A stretch of DNA of 45,765 nt from Chryseobacterium gleum (GTDB lineage: Bacteria; Bacteroidota; Bacteroidia; Flavobacteriales; Flavobacteriaceae). The notes beneath the pieces were generated by a model. That model searched no databases and was not told the DNA's origin. It saw nothing but the letters and a program-made list of their open reading frames with translations. Both the position numbers and the translations under genes were made by a program. Location: contig CAMDGB010000016.1 of NCBI GenBank assembly GCA_945897915.1, forward strand, positions 1 to 45,765. The letters run 5' to 3'. This document shows positions 1 to 9,143 of this stretch, piece after piece. Positions within the stretch are counted from its first letter, which is position 1, and every line of letters starts with the position of its first letter.

Positions 1-213
1 GTGAATGTAAATAATGGAGAACGATTGGAAACTTATGCTATCAAAGGACCCAGAAATACGGGTGAAATTACTTTAAACGGCCCTGCTGCAAGAAAAGTAC
101 ACCGAGGTGATATTATTATCATTATTGCTTATGGAATAATTGATTTTGAAGAAGCAAAAACCTTCAAACCTTGTTTGGTTTTTCCTAATGAAAAAGATAA
201 TTCTTTAACCTAG
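1..213 (+). CDS. panD: Aspartate 1-decarboxylase, C-terminal part (5'-truncated by window edge)
   Basis: PanD is a pyruvoyl enzyme that makes beta-alanine from L-aspartate for pantothenate synthesis. The 70 visible residues match the C-terminal half of the roughly 120-residue family: the NNGERLETYAI stretch, then TGEITLNGPAARKVHRGD and the IIIIAYG strand. The self-cleavage Gly-Ser site and true start lie upstream of the window, so the GTG at position 1 is an internal valine codon. The next gene begins 2 nt after the stop, so the two are probably co-transcribed. Confidence 0.93.
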   Translation: MNVNNGERLETYAIKGPRNTGEITLNGPAARKVHRGDIIIIIAYGIIDFEEAKTFKPCLVFPNEKDNSLT

Positions 214-215
214 TT

Positions 216-1178
216 TTGAAAGCAAAATTAAAAAAAATAATTGGTATAACTTTGCCATTATTTATTGGTCTAGGCATCATGTATTACCAATTCAATTCAA
301 TGTCTCAAGTACAAATTGAAAAAACAAAAATAACCTTTTTAAAAGCGGATTATTTTTATATATTTTTATCTTTGGTAATCTCTGTTATTAGTTGTTGGTC
401 AAGGTCTTACAGATGGAAATTTGCCTTAAATCATCTCGGATATACCACAAAATTTAGAAATGATTTTTTTACAGTTTGTGTGTCCTATTTAGTCAATCTT
501 ACGATTCCTAGAAGTGGAGAAATCACGCGAGCAGTGGTTTTAAAGAAATACGAAAACATTCCGTTTGACAAAGGATTTGGAACTATAGTTGCAGAAAGAG
601 TTGTAGATTCATTGATATTTTTATTTTTGCTTTGTATAGGATTTGTATTGCAATTTGATAAAATCTATCAATTTTTATTAGATAACAATTTTGATTTTAA
701 TAAAATTATTTATGGTGGAATAACTGGTTTTGTACTTTTTATTATAAGTATCTTAATTTGGAAATTTTCTAAATTAAATTTTGTTTTAAAGCTTAAAAAT
801 AAATTATCTGGATTAACAGAAGGTATTTTAAGTATTTATAAAATGGAAAAAAAATGGGCCTACATTTTCCATTCATTTTTAATTTGGTTTTCCTACATAG
901 CCATGTTTTATGTCACCATATTTGCATTACCCGAAACTGCAAATATTGGCTTTGAAATTGTAATTATGGGATTTATTTTTGGTACTTTTGCTATTGGTTT
1001 TTCTCCAGGAGGCTTGGGCGCTTATCCGTATGCAATTGCTTCCGTCTTTTTTTTATACGGAATTCCTAAAGAAATAGGAACCGCATTTGGCTATTTAGTT
1101 TGGACTTCTCAAACGCTTTTAACTATTGTATTGGGTTTACTATCTTATATTTTATTACCTATTTTAAATAAAAAATAA
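216..1178 (+). CDS. Lysylphosphatidylglycerol synthase TM region / flippase-like integral membrane protein
   Basis: This is a 320-residue inner-membrane protein with about seven or eight hydrophobic segments (near residues 7-25, 47-63, 120-140, 155-182, 215-240, 245-265, 290-317). It carries family hallmarks of the LPG synthase TM region (PF03706): PRSGEITRAVVLKKYE followed by GTIVAERVVDS, and a GFSPGGLGAYP motif near residue 265. The catalytic lysyl-transferase domain of MprF is absent, so a lipid flippase-like role is plausible but the substrate is unknown. The start is a TTG 2 nt after the panD stop, and no ATG lies nearby in frame. The placement indicates translation coupled to panD. Confidence 0.85.
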   Translation: MKAKLKKIIGITLPLFIGLGIMYYQFNSMSQVQIEKTKITFLKADYFYIFLSLVISVISCWSRSYRWKFALNHLGYTTKFRNDFFTVCVSYLVNLTIPRSGEITRAVVLKKYENIPFDKGFGTIVAERVVDSLIFLFLLCIGFVLQFDKIYQFLLDNNFDFNKIIYGGITGFVLFIISILIWKFSKLNFVLKLKNKLSGLTEGILSIYKMEKKWAYIFHSFLIWFSYIAMFYVTIFALPETANIGFEIVIMGFIFGTFAIGFSPGGLGAYPYAIASVFFLYGIPKEIGTAFGYLVWTSQTLLTIVLGLLSYILLPILNKK

Positions 1179-1211
1179 GTAGTATATTGCTACTTTATAA
1201 ACCAAACACAC

Positions 1212-2438
1212 ATGAAAATTAAATTTGCCCTACTATTTTTAATGGTTTCTGTTGCCTTGTTTTCACAAAAAGTGGAAGACAAAATGCAATCTGTTAAGCT
1301 AAATGAAGAACGAAATTTTTCAGTAATTTTGCCGGCTTCCTACCAAAACAGTCCTGAAAAAAAATATCCTATTTTAGTTTTATTAGATGGCGAATATTTA
1401 GCCGATCCATTTTCAGGAATATTAAAATATGGAAATTATTGGGACGATTTACCTGAAATTATTATAGTTGCGGTAAATCAAAATTATGGAGAAACCCGAT
1501 TTAATGACAGCAATTATGGAGATGATGGCTTACCAGCCGAATCGGGTGCTAAATTTTTTGAATTTATAGGATTTGAATTGTTGCCACACATTCAACAAAA
1601 ATACCGAACACTTCCTTTTAGAATTATAGCAGGTCACGATACCACAGCTGGATTTTTAAATTTTTATTTATATAAAGACGACCCAATATTTAATGCTTAC
1701 CTATCTATTTCTCCAGAAATGGCTCCAGAAATGGAAGTTCGTATTGCAGAAAGACTAGCAAAAATACAAAAACCAGTGTTTTATTATCAAGCCACATCAA
1801 AAGCGGATTTAGAGGAAATCCAAGAAAACACAAAAAAACTTGATGATGTTGCAAAAGAAATTAAGAATCCTAATCTGAACTACCGATATGATGTTTTTCA
1901 AAACACCTCGCATTATTCTTTAGTAGCGGAAGCTATTCCAAGTGCTTTTTACTTTATTTTTAATGGTTATCAGCCCATATCAAAATTAGAATTTACCGAA
2001 AAAATAGTAAAATTAGAAAATGGATATGCCCAATATTTAATTGATAAATATGATAATATTGAGAAAAAAATGGGCTTAAAAGTTCAACCTAGATATTCCG
2101 ATTTTAAAGCCATTGAAGCCGCAATACTTAAAAACAAAGCCTATTCAGAACTTGAAAATTTAGGTGCTTATGCTGATAAACAATATCCGAAAACCATGTT
2201 AGGCACGTATCATAGAGGATTGTATTTTGAAAAAACTGGCGATTACAAAAGAGCCGCAAAAGAATATCAAAGCGCTTATACTAAATCAGAAATAGGGGAT
2301 TTAACCAAAAATTATATCTTAAATCGTGCGGAAGACTTAAAATCTAGAAAAGAAGAACCAAAACAAGAAATTGAAGAATTAGTGCCAGTGGAAACTCCAA
2401 CAGAAACACCCACAGAAGCTCCAAAAAAAGACGAATAA
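1212..2438 (+). CDS. Secreted esterase-fold protein with missing catalytic serine and TPR-like C-terminus
   Basis: The 408-residue product starts with a signal peptide (about residues 1-19). Residues 25-250 follow the putative esterase / enterochelin-esterase alpha/beta-hydrolase pattern (PF00756): a VILPASY strand, YPILVLLDGEY, then the nucleophile elbow region. In that elbow the expected GHSxGG reads GHDTTAG (residues 141-147), so the catalytic Ser is an Asp. The His-bearing element NTSHYS is present near residue 232. A helical TPR-like stretch (about 310-370) precedes an acidic Pro/Thr/Glu tail. It lies 33 nt after the flippase-like gene and 19 nt before radA, probably in one transcript. 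It may bind ligand rather than hydrolyse it; its function is unknown. Confidence 0.78.
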   Translation: MKIKFALLFLMVSVALFSQKVEDKMQSVKLNEERNFSVILPASYQNSPEKKYPILVLLDGEYLADPFSGILKYGNYWDDLPEIIIVAVNQNYGETRFNDSNYGDDGLPAESGAKFFEFIGFELLPHIQQKYRTLPFRIIAGHDTTAGFLNFYLYKDDPIFNAYLSISPEMAPEMEVRIAERLAKIQKPVFYYQATSKADLEEIQENTKKLDDVAKEIKNPNLNYRYDVFQNTSHYSLVAEAIPSAFYFIFNGYQPISKLEFTEKIVKLENGYAQYLIDKYDNIEKKMGLKVQPRYSDFKAIEAAILKNKAYSELENLGAYADKQYPKTMLGTYHRGLYFEKTGDYKRAAKEYQSAYTKSEIGDLTKNYILNRAEDLKSRKEEPKQEIEELVPVETPTETPTEAPKKDE

Positions 2439-2457
2439 TTTCGAAAAATAAATACAA

Positions 2458-3819
2458 ATGGCTAAATTAAAAACTTCCTTCTTTTGCCAAAGTTGCGGCA
2501 CCAACTATGCTAAATGGCTTGGGCAATGTACATCGTGTAAGCAATGGAACACAATTGTAGAAGAAATTATCCAAAAAGAAGAAAAACAAGCCTGGCGAAG
2601 CACTACTTCTGAATCAAAAAAAGTAGCTAAACCTTTAAAAATTAACGAAATTTCCACTTCTGAAGAAGTACGAATGAACACTACTGATGGCGAATTAAAC
2701 CGAGTATTAGGCGGCGGTTTGGTTCCAGGTTCTCTAACGCTTTTGGGTGGCGAACCAGGAATTGGAAAAAGCACACTTTTGCTTCAAATTTCGTTAAAAT
2801 TACCTTATAAAACACTATATGTTTCAGGAGAAGAAAGTCAGAAACAAATAAAAATGCGTGCCGAAAGAATTACCGGTCAAACGGATAATTGTTTTATTTT
2901 AACTGAAACCAAAACACAAAACATATTTCGTCAAATAGAAGAAATTGAACCGCAAGTAGTAATTATCGATTCTATTCAAACCTTACATACCGAATATATT
3001 GAATCTTCTGCAGGAAGCATTTCTCAAATTAGAGAATGTACTGCAGAATTGATAAAATTTGCTAAAGAAACCAACGTTCCTGTAATCTTAATTGGGCACA
3101 TTACAAAAGACGGCACCATTGCAGGACCGAAAATTTTGGAGCATATGGTAGACACCGTTTTGCAATTTGAAGGCGATAGAAATCATGTTTACAGAATTCT
3201 ACGAGCTTTAAAAAATCGATTTGGTTCTACTGCAGAATTAGGAATTTACGAAATGTTAGGTAATGGTTTACGCGAAGTCAGTAATCCATCGGAAATATTA
3301 ATATCTAATAAAGATAATTATTTGTCTGGCACAGCAATTACTACAACAATTGAAGGCATGCGCCCGTTAATGATAGAAATTCAAGCGTTAGTTTCCACTG
3401 CGGTTTACGGCACACCTCAACGAAGTACAACGGGTTACAATCTGAAAAGATTAAATATGATTTTAGCTGTTTTAGAAAAGCGCGCTGGATTCCGTTTGGG
3501 AGCAAAGGACGTTTTTTTAAATATCACAGGCGGAATAAATGTGGATGATCCGGCAATTGACTTAGCGGTAGTTGCTGCAATATTATCATCCAACGAAGAC
3601 ATTACCATTGATAAAGATTTTTGTTTTGCTGGTGAAGTAGGTTTAACAGGCGAAATTCGTCCTGTAAATAAAGTAGAACAACGCATTCATGAAGCTGAAA
3701 AATTAGGTTTTTCGACCATTTTTGTATCCAAACACAATAAAATCAATCCAAAAGATTTTAAAATTGATGTACGATTGGTTAGTAAAATTGAAGATTTAGT
3801 GGAACAATTGTTTGGATAA
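2458..3819 (+). CDS. radA: DNA repair protein RadA
   Basis: RadA (Sms) is a RecA-like hexameric ATPase that promotes branch migration and processing of recombination intermediates. The 453-residue protein has the full architecture. A four-cysteine zinc finger lies at Cys10, Cys13, Cys24 and Cys27. The Walker A motif GGEPGIGKST is at 97-106 and Walker B VVIID is at 167-171. The RadA-specific KNRFG motif is at 252-256, and a Lon-protease-like C-terminal domain runs from about 290 to the end. The length is normal for the family. It is the last gene of the panD-led plus-strand run. Confidence 0.97.
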   Translation: MAKLKTSFFCQSCGTNYAKWLGQCTSCKQWNTIVEEIIQKEEKQAWRSTTSESKKVAKPLKINEISTSEEVRMNTTDGELNRVLGGGLVPGSLTLLGGEPGIGKSTLLLQISLKLPYKTLYVSGEESQKQIKMRAERITGQTDNCFILTETKTQNIFRQIEEIEPQVVIIDSIQTLHTEYIESSAGSISQIRECTAELIKFAKETNVPVILIGHITKDGTIAGPKILEHMVDTVLQFEGDRNHVYRILRALKNRFGSTAELGIYEMLGNGLREVSNPSEILISNKDNYLSGTAITTTIEGMRPLMIEIQALVSTAVYGTPQRSTTGYNLKRLNMILAVLEKRAGFRLGAKDVFLNITGGINVDDPAIDLAVVAAILSSNEDITIDKDFCFAGEVGLTGEIRPVNKVEQRIHEAEKLGFSTIFVSKHNKINPKDFKIDVRLVSKIEDLVEQLFG

Positions 3820-3907
3820 ATAAAAAAATAAACCCTCACTCTAAAATTAAAATCCACAAAAAATAAAAATTTAATTTAATAGACATAAAATGTTTTAGTA
3901 AATTTCT

Positions 3908-3915
3908 TAATTTTG
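3908..3915 (+). promoter_or_regulatory. Bacteroidota -7 promoter box (TAATTTTG)
   Basis: TAATTTTG matches the TAnnTTTG -7 consensus and lies 20 nt before the ATG at 3936, suggesting that the sugar dehydrogenase gene has its own promoter separate from radA. The -33 TTG is not clear. The call is by motif only. Confidence 0.5.
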
Positions 3916-3935
3916 AATACTTATAATCACACATT

Positions 3936-5318
3936 ATGAAAAAAATTCTACTTTATAATTTACTTCTGTTGTCGCTTTTTGGGCAGGCGCAAAACATAGC
4001 TTTACAATCTTTTGCAACTGGTTTTAATAGTCCGGTTGAAATTACACACGCTGGTGATTCTCGATTATTTATAGTTCAGAAAGGTGGACTGATAAGAATA
4101 TTAAATTCAAATGGAACAGTTAATACAACTCCGTTTTTAAATCTATCTAGTATAATTTCATCAACTGGCGAACGGGGCTTATTAGGCTTAGCTTTTCACC
4201 CAAACTATGCTACAAATGGGCTTTTCTTTGTAAATTATACCAATACAGCTGGTAATACTGTTATTTCAAGATATTCTGTAAGTTCTGGAAACCCAGATAT
4301 TGCCAACAATTCTGGAACAATATTAATGACGATAACACAACCTTTTTCAAATCATAATGGAGGGTCTATAAAATTTGGGCCTGATAGCTATTTATACATA
4401 GGTATGGGTGATGGCGGTAGTAGTGGTGACCCCGGAAACAGAGCACAAAACATAAATGAAAATTTAGGAAAAATGTTGCGTATTGATGTCAATTCGAATG
4501 TAGCGCCATATTATACTAGTCCAGCAACAAATCCATATGTTGGGATTGCAGGTAATGATGAGATATGGGCGATTGGATTAAGAAACCCTTGGAAATTTTC
4601 GTTTAACAGATTAAATGGCGATTTATGGATAGCCGATGTAGGTCAAAATGCATTTGAAGAAATAAACAAAACACAAAGTCCATTACCTAATACCGGACTA
4701 AATTTTGGTTGGAGATGTTATGAGGGAAATGCACCATATAATGCCTCTGGCTGTGTTGCAGCCACTTCAATTACTTTTCCTGTACATCAATATGCATTGT
4801 ATAGTGATGGAACTTGTTCTGTAACAGGCGGCTATGTTTATACTGGAGTCACTTATCCGAATTTTCAAAATAAATATTTTTTCACAGATTATTGTAACGA
4901 TAAGATAAAAATGTTAAATAGCGCAGGAGTGATTACAACCTCAGCTGCTTTTGCAGGAAATAATTTTGCTACATTTGGTGAAGATATAAATGGAGAAGTG
5001 TATGTTGCAGGAATTTCTTCCGGAACCATTTATAAAATTATTGATTCGTCTTTAAGTACTACTGATTTTGAAATCAATGGTTTTTCTATTTATCCCAATC
5101 CGGCTAAAGAATCCTTTGTAATAAAAAGTACTGAAGCTATTTTAGCATCAAAAGTTGATGTTTTTGACATAACTGGAAAATTACTTATTTCTAAAAAATT
5201 AAATAAAAATATCGAAAATACCATAGCTACAAATTCCTTATCAAAAGGTATCTACTTGATTTCTATAGAAACTACATCTGGAGCTATTTATACCACAAAA
5301 TTAATTGTTGAATACTAA
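3936..5318 (+). CDS. PQQ-dependent sugar dehydrogenase family protein with T9SS sorting domain
   Basis: The 460-residue protein has a signal peptide (about 1-19) and a glucose/sorbosone dehydrogenase beta-propeller (PF07995-like, about 25-370). Its typical motifs are ITHAGDSRLFIVQKGG, GLLGLAFHPNY, SNHNGGSIKFGPD, YIGMGDGG and IWAIGLRNPWKFSF. Residues 380-460 form a type A type IX secretion C-terminal domain: FSIYPNPAKE, then a DVFDITGKLL strand and an LSKGIYLISIET motif. The protein should therefore be exported by Sec and then secreted or surface-attached by T9SS. It likely oxidises sugars, with the cofactor (PQQ) inferred from the family. It stands alone, with about 117 nt free upstream and a -7 box. 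Confidence 0.9.
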   Translation: MKKILLYNLLLLSLFGQAQNIALQSFATGFNSPVEITHAGDSRLFIVQKGGLIRILNSNGTVNTTPFLNLSSIISSTGERGLLGLAFHPNYATNGLFFVNYTNTAGNTVISRYSVSSGNPDIANNSGTILMTITQPFSNHNGGSIKFGPDSYLYIGMGDGGSSGDPGNRAQNINENLGKMLRIDVNSNVAPYYTSPATNPYVGIAGNDEIWAIGLRNPWKFSFNRLNGDLWIADVGQNAFEEINKTQSPLPNTGLNFGWRCYEGNAPYNASGCVAATSITFPVHQYALYSDGTCSVTGGYVYTGVTYPNFQNKYFFTDYCNDKIKMLNSAGVITTSAAFAGNNFATFGEDINGEVYVAGISSGTIYKIIDSSLSTTDFEINGFSIYPNPAKESFVIKSTEAILASKVDVFDITGKLLISKKLNKNIENTIATNSLSKGIYLISIETTSGAIYTTKLIVEY

Positions 5319-5427
5319 AACTTCTTTGAACTTTTAATTTAAAGTATTTATATAATTAACTAAAAGAAGTAACTCTTTTTCGTCATCAAGAGAGATTTTT
5401 AAATTTCAAAAAATATTCTATAATTTT

Positions 5428-6465
5428 TTATGGCGCCGGATTTGGAATTAATTCCTGAATTTTATTGATTTCTTCAAAAACGGAATCAGTTAACATCACA
5501 TCAAATGCATTTATATTTTCTTCAAGTTGGTCAATTGAAGTTGCGCCAATTATGGTCGAAGTCACAAATTCTTGATGGTTGACAAAGGCAATCGACATTT
5601 CAGTAATCGTCAAACCTAAACTAAGTGCTAAATCTTGGTATAATTTTGTGGCTTTAAAACAGTTTTCATTTGTGTAGCGCACAAAATTGGGGAATAATTT
5701 CATTCGAGAGTTTTCTGGAATCCCGTTTAAATATTTCCCTGATAAAAACCCAAAACCCAATGGTGAATAGGCTAGTAAGCCAACATTTTCACGCATTCCA
5801 ATTTCTGACAAACCTACTTCGAATAAACGATTTAATAACGAAAAAGGATTTTGAATGGTGGCAATTCGTGGTAAATTGTGTTTTTCGCTTTCCATTAAAA
5901 ACTTCATCACGCCCCAAGGGTTTTCATTTGAAATACCAATATGTTTTATTTTTCCTTCTTTAATTAAACCGTCAAAAACGGTTAAAACTTCAAAAATATT
6001 TTCTTGCCAATGCGTGTCTAACTTCTCCACACCTCTTTTTTGAAACATATTCATAATGCGTTCTGGCCAATGCGTTTGGTACAAATCAATATAATCAGTT
6101 TGTAAGTTTTTTAAACTTAATTCCACAGCTTCTGTAAGGCTTTTCTTAGAAAAATCTAATGGTTTACGAATGTATTCCATACCTCTATTTGGTCCTGCGA
6201 TTTTTGTGGCTATAACTAAATCAGCTCTTTTGTGCTTATTTTTGGCTAACCAAGTTCCAATAAAACGCTCTGTGCTTCCAACAATATGTTCGTTACCGCC
6301 AATGGGATACATTTCGGCAGTATCTATGAAATTTATTCCGCGTTCCACAGCATAATCTAATTGAAAATGAGCTTCCGCTTCAGTGTTTTGATTTCCGAAT
6401 GTCATGGTGCCTAAACAAGCTTTGCTGACTTTTAAATTGGTATTTGGAAGAGTAGTGAATTTCAT
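5428..6465 (-). CDS. Aldo/keto reductase (Tas-like)
   Basis: This is a cytosolic NADP(H)-dependent aldo-keto reductase of 345 residues, a length close to E. coli Tas. The family catalytic tetrad is visible: Asp48 and Tyr53 in NFIDTAEMYP, Lys88 in VIATKIAG, and His132 in DLYQTHWPE. The C-terminal NADP-binding part includes the TSTIIGATSIDQLEENI stretch. The physiological substrate cannot be told from sequence. The gene is transcribed leftward, convergent with the sugar dehydrogenase gene, and starts with ATG at 6465. Confidence 0.92.
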   Translation of the reverse strand: MKFTTLPNTNLKVSKACLGTMTFGNQNTEAEAHFQLDYAVERGINFIDTAEMYPIGGNEHIVGSTERFIGTWLAKNKHKRADLVIATKIAGPNRGMEYIRKPLDFSKKSLTEAVELSLKNLQTDYIDLYQTHWPERIMNMFQKRGVEKLDTHWQENIFEVLTVFDGLIKEGKIKHIGISNENPWGVMKFLMESEKHNLPRIATIQNPFSLLNRLFEVGLSEIGMRENVGLLAYSPLGFGFLSGKYLNGIPENSRMKLFPNFVRYTNENCFKATKLYQDLALSLGLTITEMSIAFVNHQEFVTSTIIGATSIDQLEENINAFDVMLTDSVFEEINKIQELIPNPAP

Positions 6466-6540
6466 TAAAATATACTTTCTATTAAATGACGAAGTTACGA
6501 AGTTTAAAAAAGAGAAAACTGAATGTGATATAGATTTTAT

Positions 6541-6996
6541 TTATTTCAAGATATCCTCTATAATTTTTAAATGATGCTTGGTATGAATCGTTAAGAATTT
6601 TTTGGTTTGTTTTACATTTAAATGATTAAAAAAAGGATGCTTAAAAAACGAATTTTCAGAAATAAAATTCAGTTTTAAAATATTATTTTTGGCTAATTCA
6701 AGTTTGGCTTTTAAATCTTCTTGAGTTGCAACGCTTGTAGGAATTACCACTTTAGGCGCTTTGGCTTTCCCCCTAGGAATTTTACCCATTGTAAAAACCA
6801 TAAATTTTGGAAAGTTCCATTTGGGTTGAAATTCGTTTGGATTTGAAATTTCCAACTGTTCAATGATGCCATTTATCACTATCAAAGAATGATCAATTTG
6901 CCAGCCAACAGTACTGATTGAAACTTTAGAATTGGTTTTATCTAAATTAGGAATATGATTTTCTAATTGAAGTAGTAAGTGGTGAAGAGGTATCAT
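6541..6996 (-). CDS. DUF1569 domain-containing protein (DinB-like fold)
   Basis: The 151-residue protein resembles the DUF1569 family, which has a four-helix DinB/YfiT-like fold with conserved histidines. Visible family features are GWQIDHSL near residue 31, KFMVFTMGKIPRGKAKAP in the middle, and a His-rich C-terminus (HPFFNHLN and FLTIHTKHHLKII). The histidines could bind a metal, but no reaction is known. It sits 75 nt upstream of the aldo-keto reductase on the same strand, so co-transcription is possible. Confidence 0.8.
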   Translation of the reverse strand: MIPLHHLLLQLENHIPNLDKTNSKVSISTVGWQIDHSLIVINGIIEQLEISNPNEFQPKWNFPKFMVFTMGKIPRGKAKAPKVVIPTSVATQEDLKAKLELAKNNILKLNFISENSFFKHPFFNHLNVKQTKKFLTIHTKHHLKIIEDILK

Positions 6997-7012
6997 AATT
7001 TCTGAAATACGA

Positions 7013-7051
7013 AAGTTGTCTAAAAAGTGTTTTATTCTCTTTAGACAACTT
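7013..7051. repeat. Perfect 12-bp inverted repeat between DUF1569 and OmpA-like genes
   Basis: AAGTTGTCTAAA (7013-7024) and its exact reverse complement (7040-7051) flank a 15-nt loop. The hairpin lies 19 nt beyond the stop of the OmpA-like gene on the minus strand, where a terminator is expected. No T-run follows on that strand, so it is either an atypical terminator or an RNA-stabilising hairpin. Confidence 0.55.
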
Positions 7052-7070
7052 GTGTTTATAAATTTGAATC

Positions 7071-8036
7071 TTACATTTCGTTTAACAACTTAGACAACTC
7101 GTCTAATTTTGGTGTTAAAATAAATTCGATTCTACGGTTTTTGGCTTTTCCTTCTGCTGTTTCGTTTGACAATAACGGCGCAAACTCACCTCGTCCAGCA
7201 GCCGTTAAGTTTTCTTTTTTAACTTTAGCATTAGCCGATAAAATAGTTACTATTGCCGTAGCACGTTTGGTAGATAAATCCCAGTTGTTTTCTACACCAC
7301 CACCTATAGAACCTAGAATTTTATCGTTATCTGTGTGGCCTTCAATTAGTACTGAAATATCCGGATTGTCACCTAAAACTTTCCCTACTAAATCAACCGC
7401 TTTTTTACCTTCTGAACCAACTGTCCAACTTCCAGATTCGAAAAGTAACTTATTTTCCATTGAAACATATACTTTTCCGTCTTTTACAGTAACGGTTAAT
7501 CCTTTTCCTTCAAACGCTTTAAGCGACTTAGATAAGGTTTCTTTCAGTTTCTTCATCGCCGCTTCTTTGTCAGCCATAATTTTTTCTAATTCTGCTAATC
7601 GAGTAGAAGATTTTAATAAATCTGCTTTTAACTTGTTTAATTTTTCCTGCTCAGCAGCCATTGCTTTTTGCTTTGCTTCTAATTCTGCCAATAGTTCACG
7701 ATTTTTTTTGATATTCGCATCTAAAGCTTCATTACTGTCTTTCTCAAGTGCATCGTAAGACGCTTTTAAATTGTCTAAACTTTTCTTAGTTGCAGCATAA
7801 TCAGCAGCTAATTTATCGCGTTCTGCTTTTAATTTTTCTGCTTCCGATTTGTATTTGTTTAAATCGGTTTGCAAAGTAGAATTATTGGTTTTTAATTCTT
7901 CATTTTCATCTGCTAGCGCGTTGCGATCTTTTTTTAAATCGGCAAACTTGTTTTCTAAATCTTGGTAGATTTTTTTTGAAACACATGATGTACTCATGCT
8001 TAATATCAGTAATCCTAATGTAATTTTTTTTATCAT
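7071..8036 (-). CDS. OmpA family peptidoglycan-binding lipoprotein with long coiled coil
   Basis: The 321-residue protein begins with a lipoprotein signal (hydrophobic run ending at SMSTSC, Cys18). Residues 25-180 are heptad-rich Lys/Glu/Leu/Ala sequence, a coiled coil. An OmpA C-terminal domain (about 190-305) follows, with LLFESGSW, the core motif ISVLIEGHTDND, NWDLSTKRATAIV and the closing KNRRIEFIL. The Asp and Arg of these motifs are the usual diaminopimelate contacts. It should sit in the outer membrane facing the periplasm and tether it to peptidoglycan. It starts with ATG at 8036 and is probably monocistronic. Confidence 0.9.
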   Translation of the reverse strand: MIKKITLGLLILSMSTSCVSKKIYQDLENKFADLKKDRNALADENEELKTNNSTLQTDLNKYKSEAEKLKAERDKLAADYAATKKSLDNLKASYDALEKDSNEALDANIKKNRELLAELEAKQKAMAAEQEKLNKLKADLLKSSTRLAELEKIMADKEAAMKKLKETLSKSLKAFEGKGLTVTVKDGKVYVSMENKLLFESGSWTVGSEGKKAVDLVGKVLGDNPDISVLIEGHTDNDKILGSIGGGVENNWDLSTKRATAIVTILSANAKVKKENLTAAGRGEFAPLLSNETAEGKAKNRRIEFILTPKLDELSKLLNEM

Positions 8037-8123
8037 TTGATTTAAATATTTAATTCCTTTGGAATTGGTTATTGCTTTTTTAGACGTTTATTTATTTTAT
8101 GCTTAATTTTTATTTATTGAAAA

Positions 8124-8888
8124 TTACGCTATTTCTACCAAAACCGGACAATGATCTGAATGTTTGGCTTCTGGCAAAATTAAGGCTCTTTTTATTTTAT
8201 CTTTTAAAGGTTCGGCAGCTAAACAATAATCTATTCGCCATCCTTTGTTGTTATTTCTAGCATTTGCTCTATAACTCCACCAAGAATAATTATGCGGTTC
8301 TTTATTTAGATGACGAAACGTATCAATCATTCCTGTCTTGATAAAACCGTCTAACCATGCGCGCTCTTCCGGTAAAAAACCAGATGTTTTCTCGTTTCCT
8401 TTCGGATTATGAATATCAATGGCTTCGTGACAAATATTATAATCGCCACAAACTAGCAAATTCGGAATATCATTTCGCAAATTTATAATATACTCTTGAA
8501 TAGAATCCATATATTGAAACTTATATCCAAGTCTATCATTATTGGTTCCAGAAGGCAAATACATACTCATTACTGACAGCGAATCAAAATCTACGCGTAG
8601 GTTTCTCCCTTCAAAATCCATATTTTCTATTCCTGTTCCAAAAACAATATTTTTAGGTGCTGTTTTACATAAAATGGCCACACCACTATACCCTTTTTTT
8701 TGAGCCGAAAAATAATATTGAAAGGGATAACCCGCTGCAGTTATTTCATCTGTAGGAATTTGATCTTCGGTAGCTTTTATTTCCTGCAAGCATATCACAT
8801 CTGGATTTGCACTTTGTAACCACTCAATAAACCCTTTGCTTATGGCTGCTCTAATTCCGTTTACATTGTAAGAGATAATCTTCATCAA
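8124..8888 (-). CDS. xth: Exodeoxyribonuclease III
   Basis: The 254-residue protein belongs to the AP endonuclease/ExoIII branch of the EEP superfamily and removes AP sites and 3' blocks in base excision repair. Active-site motifs are in order: SYNVNGIRAA (Asn), VICLQEIKA (metal-binding Glu), VCGDYNICHEAIDIHNP (Asp and Asn), WRIDYCLA, and the C-terminal SDHCPVLVEI (His). The length matches the family. The two adjacent ATG codons at 8888 and 8885 differ only by one Met. The gene is divergent from the acyltransferase gene across a 255-nt intergenic region. Confidence 0.95.
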   Translation of the reverse strand: MMKIISYNVNGIRAAISKGFIEWLQSANPDVICLQEIKATEDQIPTDEITAAGYPFQYYFSAQKKGYSGVAILCKTAPKNIVFGTGIENMDFEGRNLRVDFDSLSVMSMYLPSGTNNDRLGYKFQYMDSIQEYIINLRNDIPNLLVCGDYNICHEAIDIHNPKGNEKTSGFLPEERAWLDGFIKTGMIDTFRHLNKEPHNYSWWSYRANARNNNKGWRIDYCLAAEPLKDKIKRALILPEAKHSDHCPVLVEIA

Positions 8889-9112
8889 CTAATTTAAGTA
8901 TTAAAACCTTAAGAAAAAAAATTTTAGAACCTACTTTTACTCATTTTCATGATATGCGAAAGTAGTTTAAAAACTAATTCTCAAAAATAGAAAAAGTTTT
9001 CAATAAAATGTGCGTTTAAATGAGGAATTTGTAAAAAATTTATCAAAAAAAGACAATTATTAAATTGTTAGCATTTGTTTAAACAAGGTATAAAGAAATG
9101 GAATAGAATTGC

Positions 9113-9120
9113 TATCTTTG
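9113..9120 (+). promoter_or_regulatory. -7 promoter box (TATCTTTG) of the OlsF-like gene
   Basis: TATCTTTG fits TAnnTTTG exactly and lies 23 nt before the ATG at 9144. No convincing -33 TTG sits at the usual distance. The rest of the 8889-9143 intergenic region shows no gene. A minus-strand TATTTTTG (complement of 8982-8989) is a weaker candidate for xth. Confidence 0.55.
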
Positions 9121-9143
9121 TTATTCGTTCTAAACAAAAATAA

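Noticed and set aside
1177..1195. Small hairpin AAGTAG/CTACTT after the flippase-like gene
   Set aside because: Six base pairs only, with a short T stretch; too weak to call a terminator in a likely operon.
5319..5427. Possible terminator between the convergent sugar dehydrogenase and aldo-keto reductase genes
   Set aside because: Only a loose ACTTCTTT/AAAGAAGT pair 50 nt apart is seen; no stable stem with a T-run.
7141..7758. Long plus-strand open frame opposite the OmpA-like gene
   Set aside because: It is antisense to a clearly coding coiled-coil gene, and its Ser/Phe-rich translation is the expected mirror of Lys/Glu-rich codons.
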